The notes under the pieces are model-generated. The model saw only the letters and a list, made by a program, of their open reading frames with translations. It had not been told where the DNA came from and made no database searches. DNA of 64,000 nucleotides from Moringa oleifera (lineage: Eukaryota > Streptophyta > Magnoliopsida > Brassicales > Moringaceae), in the NCBI GenBank assembly GCA_021397835.1, contig JAJFZO010000229.1, forward strand, positions 4,702,001-4,766,000, read 5' to 3'. Each line of letters opens with the position of its first letter. Within the stretch, counting starts at the first letter, position 1. The position numbers were made by a program, and so were the translations under genes. This document shows positions 47,451 to 60,688 of the stretch, in pieces.

Positions 47451-50400
47451 ATGGACATGGTGCCCAGCGAGCGAGCCCGGGGAGCCACGTTGCATGGACA
47501 TTGGGAACAGGAGTCATGCCTGAGCAGCCCCCAGCAGACATGGCATGGGCTGCTTCCCCAGTGTGCGGCAGCTGTGGGCGCGCCAGCCAGGCCATGGGCA
47601 TACATCGTAAACCAGCCCCTTTATCCCTGCCCCACCACTTGCTGCCCAGCGGGCGGGCAAGGGGTGCCATGTCGCACGGACCCTGGGCACGGGAGGCATG
47701 CCTCGGCAGCCCCCCAGCAGGCACGGCATGCGTCCAGTGCCCAGCGTGCAGCAGCGGTGGGCGTGCCAGCCAGGCTAGTGGCGCCCATCGCGAGCTAGCC
47801 CCCTCTCCCCTGCCCCTTGACATAGTGCCAAGCAAGCGAGCCAGGGGTGCTGCGTCACACACACCCTAGGCACGGGAAGCATGCCTCGACAGCCCCCCAG
47901 CAGGCACGGCATGGGCCATGTGCCTAGCGAGCGGCAGCGGTTGACGTGCCAGCCAGGCAAGTGGCGCCCATCACGAGCCAGCACCCCTCGTCCATGCCTC
48001 TCAACATAGTGCCCAGCAAGTGAGCCAGGGGTGCCGCGTGCCACACACCCTGGGCACGGGAGGCATGCCTCGGCAGCCCCCCAGCAGGCACGGTATGGGT
48101 TATGTGCCCAGCGAGCGGCAGCGGTTGGCGTGCCAGCCAGGCCAATGGCGCCCATTGCAAACCAGCCCCTTCATCCCTGCCCCTCCACCTACTTCCCAGC
48201 GAGGGTGCCAGGGGATCCGCGTCACACGGACCATGGGCACGGGAGCCATGCCTTGGCAGCCCACCAGCAGGCATGACATGGGTCAGGGGCCCAACATGCG
48301 GCAGCGGTGGGCGTGCAAGCCAGGCCAGTCGCGCCCATCGTGAGAAAGCCCCCTCGTCCCTGCCCCTCGACATAGTGCCCGGCGAGTAAGCCAGGGCTGC
48401 CGCATCGCGCAGACCCTGGGCACGGGGGCCATGCCTCGGCAGGCCCCCACCAGACACAGCATGGGTCAAGTGCCCAGTGTGCCGCCACAGTGGGCGTGCT
48501 AGCCAGACCTGTGGCGGCCATCACGAGCGAGCCCCTCGACATAGTGCCCAGTGAGCGAGCCAGGGAAGCCATGTTGCACGGACCCTGAGCATGGGAGGCA
48601 AGCCTGGGCAGCCCCCAGCGGGCCCGGCATCGACTGCTTGCCAAGTTTGTGACAGCGGTTGGCACGCCAGCCAGGCCATTGGCGCCTATCGCGAGCCAGC
48701 CCCTCGCCCCTGTCCCTTAAGGTAGTGCCCAGCGAGCGAGCCAGAGGAACTGTGTCGCATGGACCCTGGGCTCGGGAGTCATGCCTTGGCAGCCCCCAGC
48801 AGGCACGGCAAGGGCCAAGTACCCAGTGTGCAGTATGGGTGGGCGCGGCAGCCACGCTAGTGGGGCGCATTGTGAGCCAGCCCCTTCGTTCGTGAACCTT
48901 GACATAGTGCCCAATGAGTGAGCCAGGGGATCTGCATCACTTGGGCCCTGGGCACGGGAGGCATGCCTTGGCAGCCCCCCAGCAGGCACACCATGGGTCC
49001 AGTGCCCAGCATGCGGCAGCGGTGGGCGTGCCAGCCAGGCCAGAGGAGAACATCGTGAGCCAGCCCCCTTGTCCCTGCCCCTCGACATAGTGCCCAGCAA
49101 GTGAGCCAGGGGTTCCGCGTCCCACACACCCTGGGCATGGGAGGCATGCCTTGCCAGCCCCCAGCCGGCGCGGGATGGGCTGCTTGGCCAATGTGCGGCA
49201 GCGGCGGGCGTGCCAGCAAGGGCCTGGGCGTCCATCACAAGTGAGCCCCTAGACATAATGCCCCGCGAGCGAGCCAGGGAGCCGCATCGCACGGATGCTG
49301 GGCACGGGAGGCATGCCTCGGCAGCCCCCAGCAGGCAGATCATGGGCTGCTTGCCCAGCTTGCGACAGCTGTGAGCGCGTCAGCCAGGCCACTGGCGCCC
49401 ATCGCAAGCCAGCCCCTGCGTCCCTGCCCCTTGACTTGGTGCCCAGCGGGTGAGCCATGGGTGCAACGTCGCATGGACCCTGGGCACGGGAGCATGCCTC
49501 GGCAGCCCCTAGCAGTCACGGCATGGGCTGCTTCCAGCGTGCGGCAGCGGTTGGCGCACCAGGAAGGCCACGGGCACCCATCGCTAGCCAGCCCCCTTGT
49601 CCCTAACCCTCGACGTGGTGCCCAGCGTCCGAGTCAGGGAAGATGCGTCGCACAGACCCTTGGCACGGGAGGCCTGCCTTGGCAGCCCCAGTAGGCATGG
49701 CATGGGTTGCTTGCCCATCCTGCAGTAGCGGTGGGCGCGCCAACCAGGCCACCGGCGCCCATCACGAGCAAGCCCCTCGGCATAGTGCCCAATGAGCAAG
49801 CCAGGGGAGATGCGTGGCATGGACCTTGGGCACGGGAGGCAAGCCTCGGCAGCCCCCAGCAGGCATGGCATGAGCCAAGTGCCCAGCGTCCTGCAGCAGT
49901 GGCCACGCCAGCCAGGCCACGGGCACACATCGAGAGCCAGCCCCCTCGTCCCAGCCCCTTGACTTACTGCCCAGCGAACGAGGCAGGGGAGCCGCGTCGC
50001 ATGGACTCTGGTCACGGGAGGCATGCCTTAGCAGCCCCCAGCAGGCAAGGGATGGGCTGCTTGCCAAGCGTGCGGCAGCTGTGTTCACACCAGCAAGGCC
50101 ACGGGTGCCCATTGCGTGCTAGCCCCCTCGTCCCAGCCAATCGACATGGTGCCCAGCGAGCAACCTAGGGGTGCCGCGTCGCACGGACACTGGGCACGGG
50201 AGGCATGCCTCGGCAGCTCCCTGCAAGCAAGGCATGGGCTGCTTGCCCAGCGTGAGACAGTGGTTGGCACACCAGCAAGGTCACGGGCGCCCATCGCGAG
50301 CCAGCTCCCATGTCCATGCCCCTCGACAAGGTGCCCAGCGACCAAGCCAGGGGAGCTGTGTAGCACGGACCCTTGGCACCGGAGGCTTGCCTTGGCAGCC

Positions 50401-53400
50401 CCCAGCAGGCATAGCATTGGCTGCTTGCCCATCGTGCGGTAGCGGTGTATGCGCCAACCAGTTCACGGGCGCCCATCACGAGCCAGCCCTTCGACATAGT
50501 GCCCAACGAGCGAACTAGGGGAGCCACATCGCACGGACCTTGGGTACTGGAGGAATGCCTCGGCAGCGCCCAGCAGGCGCTGCATGGGCTGCTTACACAA
50601 TATGTGGCAGCGGTGGGCGCGCCAGCGAGGGCATGGGCGTCCATCACTAGTGAGACCCTAGACATAGTGCCCCGCGAGCGAGCCATGGAGCTGCGTCGCA
50701 TGGATGCTGGGCATGGGAGGCATGCCTTGGCAGCCCCCAGCAGGCAGTGCCTAGGCTGCTCGCCCAGCTTGCAACAGCGGTGGGCGTGCCAGCCAGGCCA
50801 CGGGCGCCCATCGCGAACCAACACCTTCGTCCCTGCCCCTAGACTTCGTGCCTAGCGAGCGAGCCATGGGAGCAGCGTGGCATGGACCCAGGGCACGGGA
50901 CCATGCCTCAGCAGCCCCTAGCAGGCATGGCATGGGCTGCTTGCCCAGCTTGCGGTAGAGGAGGGCGCACCAGCCAGTCCACGGGTTCCCATTGTGAGCC
51001 AGCCCCTCGACATCGTGTCCAGCGAGCAAGCCAGGGAAGCTGCGTCACACGGACCCTGGGCACGGGTGGCAAGCCTCAGCAGCTCCCTACAAGCATGGCA
51101 TGGGCTGCTTGCCCAATGTGCGGCAGTGGTTGACACACCAACCAGGCCATGGGCGCCCATCGCGAGCCAGCCCTTCGTCCCTGCCCCTCGACATGGTGCC
51201 CAGCGACCGAGCCAGGGGAGCTGCGTCACACGGACCCTTGGCATGGGAGGCTTGCCTTGGCAGCCCCCAGCAGGCATGGAATGGGCTGCTTGCGTAGCGT
51301 GTGGCAGTGGTAGGTGCGCCAACCAGGTCATGGGCGCCCATCACGAGCCAGCCCCTCGACATAGTGCCCAGCAAGTGAGCCAGGGGAGACGCATCGCACG
51401 GACCTTAGGCATGGGAGGCAAGCCTCGGCAGCCCCCAGCAGGCATGGCATGGGCTGCTTGCCCATCGTGCGGTAGCGGTGTGTGCACCAACCAGGCCACG
51501 GGCGCCCATCACTAGCCAGCCCCTCGATATAGTGCCCAATGAGCGAACCAAGGGAGCCACAACGCACGGACCTTGGGCATGGGAGGCAAGCCTCGGCAGC
51601 CCTCAGCAAGCACGGCATGGGCTGCTTGCCCAATGTGTGGTAGTTGTGGTCACCAGCTAGGCCACGGGCGTCCATCGTGAGCCAACCCACTCGTCCCTGC
51701 CCCCAGATGTAGCGTCCAGTGAGAGTACCAGGGATGCCGCGTCGCACGGACCCTGGGCATGGGAAGCATGCCTCGGCTGCCCCCAGCAGACATGGGATGG
51801 GCTGCTTGCCCAGCGTGCGGGAGCGGTGGGTGCACCAGCCAGGCCACGGTTGCCCATCGCGAGCCAACCCCTCGACATAGTGCCCAGCGAGTGAGCCAGG
51901 GGCGACGAGTTGGGCCACGGGAGGCAAGCCTAGGCAGCCCCAAGCAGGTGGGTGCCAACCACGGCACAGGCGCCCATCGCGAGCCAGCCCCCTCGTCCAT
52001 ATCCCTTAACGTAGTGCCCAGTGAGCGAGCCAAGGGAGCCGTGTTGCATGGACCCTAGGCTCGGGAGGCATGCCTTGGCTGGCCCCAGCAGGCACGGCAA
52101 GGGCCAAGTGCCCATCGTGCAGCATTGGTGGGCGCGCCAGCCACGCCAGTGGGGCACTTCGCAAGCCAGCCCACTCGTCCCCAAACCTCGACATAGTGCC
52201 CAACGAGTGAGCCAGGGATCCATGTCGCATGGACCCTGGGCATAGGAGGCATGCCTTGGAAGCCCCAGCAGGCACGGCGGTTCATGTTCCCAGCGTGCGG
52301 CAGCGGTGGGCGCGCGAGCCAGGCCTGTGGCGCATATCGCGAGCCAGCCCCCTCGTCCCTGCCCCTCAACATAGCGCCCAGCGAGCGAGCCAGATATGCT
52401 GCGTCGCACAGGCCCTGGGCATGGAGGGATGCCTCGGCCACCCCCAGCCGGCACGGCATGGGCTACATGCTTTGCGTGCGGCCGCTGTGGGCATGCCAGC
52501 CAGGCCAAGGGCGCCCATCGCAAGCCAGGCCCCTTGTCCCTGGCCCTCCACTTACTCCTCAGCGAGTGAGCCAGGGGAGCCTCGTCGCATGGACATTGGG
52601 CACAGGAGCATGCCTCGACCACCCCCAGAAGGCATGGCATGGGCTGCTTGCCCACCGTACGGCAGCTGTGGGCGAACCAGCCAGGGCACTGGCACCCATC
52701 GCTAACCAGTCCCCTCGTCCTTGCCCCTCCATTTACTGCCCAGCGAGCGAGCCAGGGGAGCTGCGTCACATGGACCCTGGGCACGGAAGGCATGCCTTGG
52801 CAGCCCCCCAGCAGGTACGGCATGGGTCAGGTGCCCAGCGTGCGGCAGCGGTGGGTGTGCCAGCCAGGCCAGTGGCGCCCATTACGAGCCAGCCTTTTCG
52901 TCCATTCCCCTCGACATAGTGCCCAGCGATCGAGCCAGGGGTGCCTGGTCGCATGGACCCTGTGTATCAGAGGCAGGACTGGGTAGCCCCCAGCAGGCAT
53001 GGCATGGGCTGCTTGCCCAGCATGCGGCAGTGGTGGGCACACCAGAAAGGCCATGTGTGCCCATCGCGTGCTAGCCCCCTCATCCCTGCCCCACGACTTA
53101 CTGCCCAGTGAGCAAGCCAGGGGGGCTGCGTCGCACGGACCCTGGTCATGGGAAGCATGCCTCGGCAACCCCCAGCAGGCACGGCATGGGCTATTTGCCC
53201 AACGTGCGGCAGCGGTGGGCACACCAGCAAGGCCACAGGCACCCATCATGCGCCGGCCCCCTCGTCCCTGCCCCTTTACTTACTGCCCAGTGAGAGAGCC
53301 AGGGGAACCATGTCGCATGAACCTGGGCATGGGAGGGATGCCTTGGCAACCCTCAGCAGGGACGGCATGGGCTGGTTGCCCCCCGTGCGGCTGCGGTTGG

Positions 53401-56400
53401 CATGCAAGCCCGGCCACGGGCGCCAATTGGAAGCCAGCCCCCTCGTCCCTACTCCTCATCATAGTGCCCAGCGAGCGAGCCAAGGGAGCCGCGTTTCACA
53501 GATCAGAGGCACAGGAAGCACACCTTGGCAACCCCAAGCATGCACGGCATGGGCAGCTTGCCCAGCGTGTGGCAGCGTTGGGCACACAAGCCAGGCCACG
53601 GGAGCCCACCGTAAGCCAGCCCCTTGACATACAGCGCAACGAACGAGGTAGGGGAGCCACGTCGCATGGACCCTTGGCACGGGAGACACACTTTGGCAGA
53701 CCCCAGCAGGCATGGCATAGGCTGCCTGCCCATCAAGTGGCAGCGGTGGGCGCGCAAACCAGGCCACGGGCACCCATCACGAGCCAGCACCCTCGTCCCT
53801 GCCCCTCGACATAGTGCCCAACGAGCGAGCCAGATGAACTGCATCGCACGGACCTTGGGCACAGAAGGCACACCTCGGCAGCCTCCAACAGGCCCAGCAT
53901 TGGCTGCTTGCCCAAGGTCCAGCAGCGGTGGGCGTGACAGCCAGGCCACAGGCGCCTATCGCGAGCCAACACATTGACATAGTTCCCAGGAGCGAGCCCG
54001 GGGAGCTGCGTCATATGGACCCTTGGAACGGAAAGCATGCCCCTGCATCCCCCAGCAGGCACCACATGGGTTGCATGCGCAGCGTGTGGCAGAGGTGGAT
54101 GCGCCCGCCAGGCCACGGGCGTCCATCACGAGCCAGTCCCCTTGTCCTTGTCCCTCTACGTAGTACCCAGCGAGCTAGCCAGGGAGCCAAGTCGCACGGT
54201 GCATGCCTCAGTAGCCTGCAGCAGGTAGGGCGTGGGCTTCTTAACCAGCATGCAGCAGCGGTGTGCGTGCCAGCCAGGCCACGGGCGCCCATCGCGAGCC
54301 AGCTCCTCGACATAGTGCCCAGCGAGTGAGCCACGGGAGCTGCGTGGCAGGGACCCTGGGCATGGGAGGCAAGCCTCGGCAGCCCCCAGTAGGTAGGGCA
54401 TGGGCTGCTTGCCTAGCGTCCAGCAGTTGCGTGCGAGCCAGGCAGGCCACAGGTGCCCATCACGAGCCAGCCCCCGTCCCGGCCCCTTGACATGGTGCCC
54501 AGCGAGCGAGCCAGGGAAGCCACGTCGCACGAACCCTGGTCATGGGATGCATGCATTGCAGCCCCCTGCAGGCATGGCATGGGCTGCCTGCCCAGTGTGC
54601 GGCAGCGGTGGGCGCATCAGCAAGGCCATGGGCGCCCATCACGAGCCAGCCCCCTCGTCCCTGCCCCTCGACTTACGGCCCAGCGAGCGAGCTAGGGGAA
54701 CCGTGTCGCTTGGGCCCTTGGCACGGGAGGCATGCCTCAGCAGCCCCCAGCAGGCACGGCATGGGTTGGTTACCCAGCATGCGGCAGTAGTGGGCACGCC
54801 AGCCAGGCCACGGGTGCCCATCGCAAGCCAGCCCCCTCGTCCCTGCCCCTCAACAAGGCGCCCAGCGAGCGGGCCAAGGGAGCTGCGTTGCACGGACACT
54901 GGGCGCGGGAGGCATACCTCGCAGCCCCCAGGAGGCATGGCATGGGTTGGTTGCCCAGCATGCAGCAGCGGTGGGAGCAACAGCCAGGCCACAGGCGCAC
55001 ATCGCGAGCCTGCCCCCTCGTCCCTGCCCCTCGACATGGTGCCCTGCCACTGAGCCAAGGGAGCCGCGTCACACAAACCCTTTGCAGGGGAGGCATGCCT
55101 TGGAAGCCCCCAGCAGGCACGACATGGGCTGCTTGCCCATCATGCAGCAGCGGTGGGCGTGGCAACCAGGCCAAGGGTGCCCTTCGCAAGCCAGGCCCCT
55201 CGTCCCTGCCCCTCGACATGGTGCCCAGCGACCGAGCCAGGGGAGCTGCATCACACGGACCCTTGGCACGAGAGGCTTGCCTTGGCAGCCCCCAGCAGGC
55301 ATGGCATGGGCTGCTTGCACATCGTGTGGCAGCGGTGGGCGCGCCAACCAGGCCGTGGGCGCCCATCACGAGCCAGCCCCTCGACATAGTGCCCAGCAAG
55401 CGAGCCAGGGGAGACGCATCGCACGGACCTTGGGCACGGGAGGCAAGCCTCGGCAGCCCCCAGCAGGCATGGCATGGGTTGGTTGCCCAGCATGCGGCAG
55501 CGGTGGGCACGCCAGCTAGGCCACGGGTGCCCATCGCGAGCCAGCCCCCTCGTCCCTGCCCCTCGACAAGGTGCCCAGCGAGCGGGGCAGGGGAGCTGTG
55601 TTGCGCGGACACTGGGCACAGGAGGCATATCTCGCAGCCCCCAGGAGGCATGGCATGGGTTGGTTGCCCAGCATGCGGCAGCGGTGGGAGCACTAGCCAG
55701 GCCATAGGCGCCCATCGCGAGCCTGCCCCCTCGTCCCTGCCCCTCGACATGGTGCCCAGCCACTGAGCTAGGGGAGCCGCGTCACACAGACCCTTTGCAG
55801 CAGAGGCATGCCTTGGAATCCCCCAGCAGGCATGGCATGGGCTGCTTGCCCATCGTGCAGCAGCGGTGGGCGTGCCAACCAGGCCAAGGGCACCCATCGC
55901 GAGCCAGCCCTCTCGTCCCTGCCCCTTGACATGGTGCCCAGCGACCGAGCCAGGGGAGCTGCATCACACGGACCCTTGGCAGAGGAGGCTTGCCTTGGCA
56001 GTCCCCAGCAGGCATTGCATGGGCTGCTTGCCCATCGTGTGGCAGTGGTGGGCGTGCCAACCAGGCCACGGGTGCCCATCACGAGCCAGCCCCTCGATAT
56101 AGTGCCCAACGAGCGAGCTAGGAGAGATGCATCGCACGGACGTTGGGCATGGGAGGCAAGCCTCGGCAGCCCCCAGCAGGCACTGCATGGGCGAATTGCC
56201 CAGTGTGCAGCCACAATGGGTGCGCTAACCAGGCCAGCGGTGCCCATTGCGTGCCAGCCACCTCATCCCCGACCCTCGACGTAGTTCCCCGCGAGTGAGC
56301 CAAGCAAGCCACGTCACACGGACCCTGGGGATGGGAGGTAGGTCTCGAGAGCCCCCAGCAGGCACGGCATGGGCTGCTTGCTGAGCGTGCTGCAATGGTG

Positions 56401-59400
56401 GGCATGCCAGCCAGGCCATGGGCGCCCATCGCGAGCCAGCCCCCTCTTCCCTGCCCCTCGATATGGTGCCCAACGTGCGAACCAGCTGGAGCCGCGTCGC
56501 ATGGAAACTGGGCACGGGAGGCAAGCCTCCGCAGCCCCCAGCTGGCACAGCATGGGCTGCTTGCCCAACGTGCGGCAGCGGTGTGCGCACCAGCCAGGCC
56601 ACGGGCGCCCATCGCGAGCCAACACCCTCATCCCTGCCCCTCGACATTGTGCCCAGCGAGTGAGCTAGGGGGGCCACGTAGCACAGACCCTGGGCTCAGG
56701 AGGCATGCCTTGGCAGCCACCAGCAGGCATGGCATGGGCTGCTTGCACAGTGTGCGGCAGCAGTGGGCGCGCCACCAAGGCCACGGGCACCCATCGCGAG
56801 CCAGTCCTCTCGTCCCTGCCCTTTGACATGGTGCCTAGTGAGTGAGCCAGGGGAGCCACATTGCATGGACCCTGGGCACGGGAGGCATTCCTCGGCAGCC
56901 CCCAGCAGGCATGGCATGGGTTGCTTGCCCAGCGTGGGGCAATGTTGGGCGCGCCAGCCAGGCCACGGGTGCCCATCGCGAGCCAGCCCACTCGTCCTTG
57001 CCCATCGACACGGACCCAGCGAGTGAACCGGGAGAACCATGTCGCATGGACCCTGGGCACGGGAGGCATGCCTCGCAGCCCCTAGCAGGCACAGCATGGG
57101 CTGCCTGCCCAGCCGACGGCAGCACTCAACGCACCAGGCTGGCCACAGGCACCCATCGGGAGCCAGCGCCCTTGTTCCTACCCCTCAACATGGTGCCCAG
57201 CAAGCGAGCCATGAGAGCCGCGTCGCATGGACCCTAGGCACGGGAGGCATGCCTTGGCAGCCCCCAGCAGGCACAGCATGGGCTGCTCGCCCAGCGTGCA
57301 GTAGAGGTGGGCGCGCCAGCCTGGCCACGGGTGCCCATCTCGAGCCAGCCCCTTTGTCCCTGTCCCTCGACATAGTGCCTACCGAGCAAGCCAGGGGACC
57401 CGTGTCGCATAGACCATGGGCACGGGAGGCAAGCCTCGGCAGCCCACCACTAGCATGGCATGGGCTACTTTCCCCGTGTGCGGTAGCGGTGGGCACGCCA
57501 GCCAGGCCACGGGCACCCATCGCAAGCAGGCCCACTCGTCACTGCCCCTAGACGTAGTGCCTCGTGAGAGTACCAGGGGAACCGTGTTGCACGGACCCTG
57601 GGCATGGGAGGGACACCTCGGTAGCCCCTAGCAGGTATGGCATGGGCTGCTTGCCCAGCGTGCGAGAGTGATGGGTGCGCCAGCCAGGCCACAGGCGCCC
57701 ATCGCGAGCCAACCCCTCGACATAATGCCCAACAAGCGAGCAAAGAAGCCAATCAGGCACGGGGGACATGCCTCGGCAGCCACCAGCAGGCACAGCATGG
57801 GCTGCTTGTGCAGTGTGTGGCAGCGGTGGGCGCGTCAACCAGTTCACGGGCGCTCATCGCGAGCCAGCCCCCTCGTTCTTGACCCTCGACATAGTGCCCA
57901 GCGAGCCAGCCAAGGGAGTCGCGTCGCATGGACCCTCGACACGGGAGGCATGCCTCGGCAGCCCCAAGCAGGCATGCCAAGGGCCAAGTGCCCAGCATGC
58001 GGCAGCTGTGGGTGTGCCAGCCAGGCCAGTGGCCAGTGGCACCCATCGCGCGCTAGCCCCCTCGTCCCTGACCATCGATGCAGTGCTCTGCGAGTGAGCC
58101 AGGGGTGCCCTGTCGCACGGAACCTGGGCATGGGAGGCATTCCTCGGCAGGCCCTCGCAGGGACGGCATGGGCTACTTGCCCAGCATCCGGCAGCGGTGG
58201 CCACGGTCGCCCATCGCGAGCCAGCCCTCTTGTCCCCCAATCTCGACATAGCGCCCAGCAAGCGAGCCAGGGGAGCCTTGTTGCACAGACCCTTGGCATC
58301 GGAGGCATGCCTCTGCAGCCCCAGTAGGCTACGATGGGCCAAGTGCCCAGCGTGCAGCAGTTGTGGGCGCGCCAGCCAGGCCAGTGGAGCCCAGCGTGAG
58401 CCAGCCCCCTCGTCCCCAACCCTCGACGTGCTGCCCAGCGAGTGAGCCAGGGGAGCCGCATCGCATAGAAACTGGTCACAAAAGGCATGCCTCGGTAGCC
58501 CCCAGCAGGCTTGCCATGGGCCAAGTGCCCAGTGTGCAGCAGCTATGGGCGCGCCAACCAGAGCAGTGGCGCCCATCGCGAGCAAGCCCCCTTGTCCCCG
58601 ACCTCGACGTTCTGCCCAGTGAGCGAGTCTAGGGGGCTGGGTCGCACGGACCCTGGGCATGGGAGGCACGCCTTGCAGCTCCAAGCAGGGATGGCATGGG
58701 CTGCATGCCCGGCGTGCGGCAGCGGTGGGCACACCAGCCAGGCCACGGCCGCCCATCGCGAGCCAGCCCCGTCGGCCCTATCTCTAGACGTAGTGCCCAA
58801 CGAGCGAGCTAGGGGAGCCACGTTGCACAGACCATGGGTACGGGAGGCATGCCTTGGCAGCCATGAGGTTGCACGGCCTAGGGATCTTACCCAGGGTACG
58901 GGAGCGATGGACGCGCCAGCCAGGCAATGGGCTCCCATCGTGAGCCAGCCCCCTCATCCCTGCCCCTCAACATAGTGCCCAGTGAGCGAGCGTGGTGAGC
59001 CACATCGCTCGGACCCTAGGCATGGGAGGCAAGCCTCGGCATCCCCCAAACAGGCATGGCATGGGTATCTTGCCTAGCGTACGGGAGCGGTGGATGTGTA
59101 AGCCAGGCCTCTAGTGCCCATTGCGGGATGGCCCCCTCGTGTCTGCCCCTGAACATAGTGCCCAGCAAGAGAGCCAGGGCAGCCGCATCGCACAGACCCT
59201 AGCCATGGGAGGCACGCCTCGGCAGTCACCAGATTGCGTGGCATGGGCTTCTTGCCCAGCATGCAGGAGCGGCAGACGCGCTAGCTAGGCCACGGGTGCC
59301 CATCTTGAGCCGGCCCCCTCGTCCCTCCCCATTGGCATAGTGCCCCGCGTGCGAGCCTGGGGAGCCGCATCGCATGGACCCTGGGCACGGGGGGCACGCC

Positions 59401-59594
59401 TTGGCAGCCACAAGGTTGCACGACATGGGCTTCTTGCCCAGCCTGCGAGAGCGGTAGGCGCACTTGCCAGGCCACGGTGCCCATCGTGAGCCCACCCGCT
59501 CATCCCTTCCCATTGACATACTACTCAGCGAGTGAGCCAGGGGAGCCGTGTTGCACGGATCCTGGAGGCATGCCTCAGCAGCCACCAGGTAGCA
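42638..59594 (+). repeat. IGS subrepeat array D, 182-bp unit, about 93 copies
   Basis: Nearly 17 kb of uninterrupted 182-bp repeats, the longest array here. Higher-order repetition is visible: offsets of about 1552 bp (TCACTTAGAGTAATGCC at 45533 and its relative at 47085), 2175 bp (46371 and 48546) and 713 bp (54921 and 55634). A late subfamily (about 58850-59594) has GGTTGCACGGC and GGGCTTCTTGCCCAG, also seen at 6130-6850 in array A. The array ends at the second retrotransposon copy, not at a promoter. Frames up to 375 codons are open on the minus strand by chance. Confidence 0.92.
54780..56205 (+). repeat. higher-order repeat, two ~713-bp blocks of four subrepeats
   Basis: The block at 54780-55492 is repeated at 55493-56205. 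Diagnostic variants recur in the same order: CTCGCAGCCCCCAGGAGGC, TGGGTTGGTTGCCC, GCCACTGAGC, ACCCTTTGCAG and GCGACCGAGCC. This indicates that four units were copied together. Confidence 0.8.
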
Positions 59595-60305
59595 TGGAGA
59601 AGTTAGCGACGCTCATAGTAGCAGAGGATTCCCTCGAGGAAGAGGAAGGGAATGCCATAACTCGGGCGAACCTAATCCAATTATTGAATGTGATCACACA
59701 CAAGAACTTGGAGAAAGGGTTGATCTATGTCCTGGTGAAGGTAAACGGGAAGGATGCAATGGCAATGTTGGATACGGAAGCTACCAACAATTTCATCATG
59801 AAAAGAGAAGTGGAAAAGCTCAGGCTTAAGCTTTCTCCAGCCTCGGTCAAGTTCAAAGTAGTGAATGCTGAGGCAAAGGCAGTATGCGAGCTACGACCCC
59901 TGAAGTAGGTGAATGGAAAGGTACGTCCAACTTCATGATAACTCAGTTAGATGACTTCGATGTTATCTTGGGTCTAGAATTCTTCAGACAAGCCAAGGCA
60001 TTGGTGATGCCCTACTTAGGTGGATTACTCGTGGCTAATAAGCAAGCCTCGAGCCTAATCAGAACCGAAGCAGCAAGGGAGCTTTCGGTAAACAAGAAGC
60101 AGATCGGGTTGCAATTTGCAAAGTGGTTTAAGTCAGAACTACAAAAAAGTGAAGTGACGATACTGGCAACACTATTCAAGGTGACACCAGATCAGGTGGT
60201 GGAGGTACTTGACGAGAGTGCTGAAGTGTTGAGGGAATTCAACAGCAGGATGCCATCAGAACTCCCTAAGACATTGCTTTCAATAAGGAATGTTAGTCAT
60301 ATGAT
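59595..60305 (+). pseudogene. aspartic protease remnant (copy 2)
   Basis: The frame 59594-59908 reads EKLATLIVAEDSLEEEEGN and MAMLDTEATNNFI. It breaks by an indel at about 59887, and the domain continues in another frame from 59884 (WKGTSNFMITQLDDFDVILG). The catalytic DTG reads D-T-E at 59771-59779. The glycine codon is hit by a different base change than in copy 1. It ends in SRMPSELPKT, the usual start of the reverse-transcriptase region, just before the deletion. Confidence 0.85.
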
Positions 60306-60688
60306 CGGGAAGAAAGTTGGAGCAATAGCTTAGGTTAAAGCTACCGCAACATCTAAGGATGCACCCAACATTCCACGCGAGCTTCCTCAAAGAGTTTCAA
60401 GAAGATGCCGATCGCGGACGCAAGTAGGATAAGCATGCACCACCGGCAACTCGAGTTCAATTTGACAAAGAGATAGAGAATATCCTTGATCATAGAATGG
60501 AGGGCTCTACTATGATGAATCGGAGGACATACTACTTAATCCAGTGGAAAGGCACCAGTGAGGTGGATACAATTTGGGAAAAAGATACCACACTGTGGCA
60601 ATTTGAGGACCAAATCAAGGCATACCACAACAATAAGCCGATGAGGTCGTCGGGTTCTTCTGGTGGGGGTGGTTTGTCAGACCCTTGA
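60306..60688 (+). pseudogene. integrase C-terminal / chromodomain remnant (copy 2)
   Basis: After GKKVGAIA an indel at about 60331 shifts the frame. The chromodomain part (TYYLIQWKGTSEVDTIWEKD) is readable in 60497-60688 without the stop seen in copy 1. The TGA at 60686-60688 lies inside the LTR start, as in copy 1. A G-rich tract at about 60662-60672 is a candidate polypurine tract. Confidence 0.83.

Noticed and set aside
54770..55897. Minus-strand 375-codon open frame as a novel repeat protein
   Set aside because: It lies wholly in the 182-bp array, overlaps equally long frames on the other strand, has no domain or start context, and its unit is not a multiple of three.
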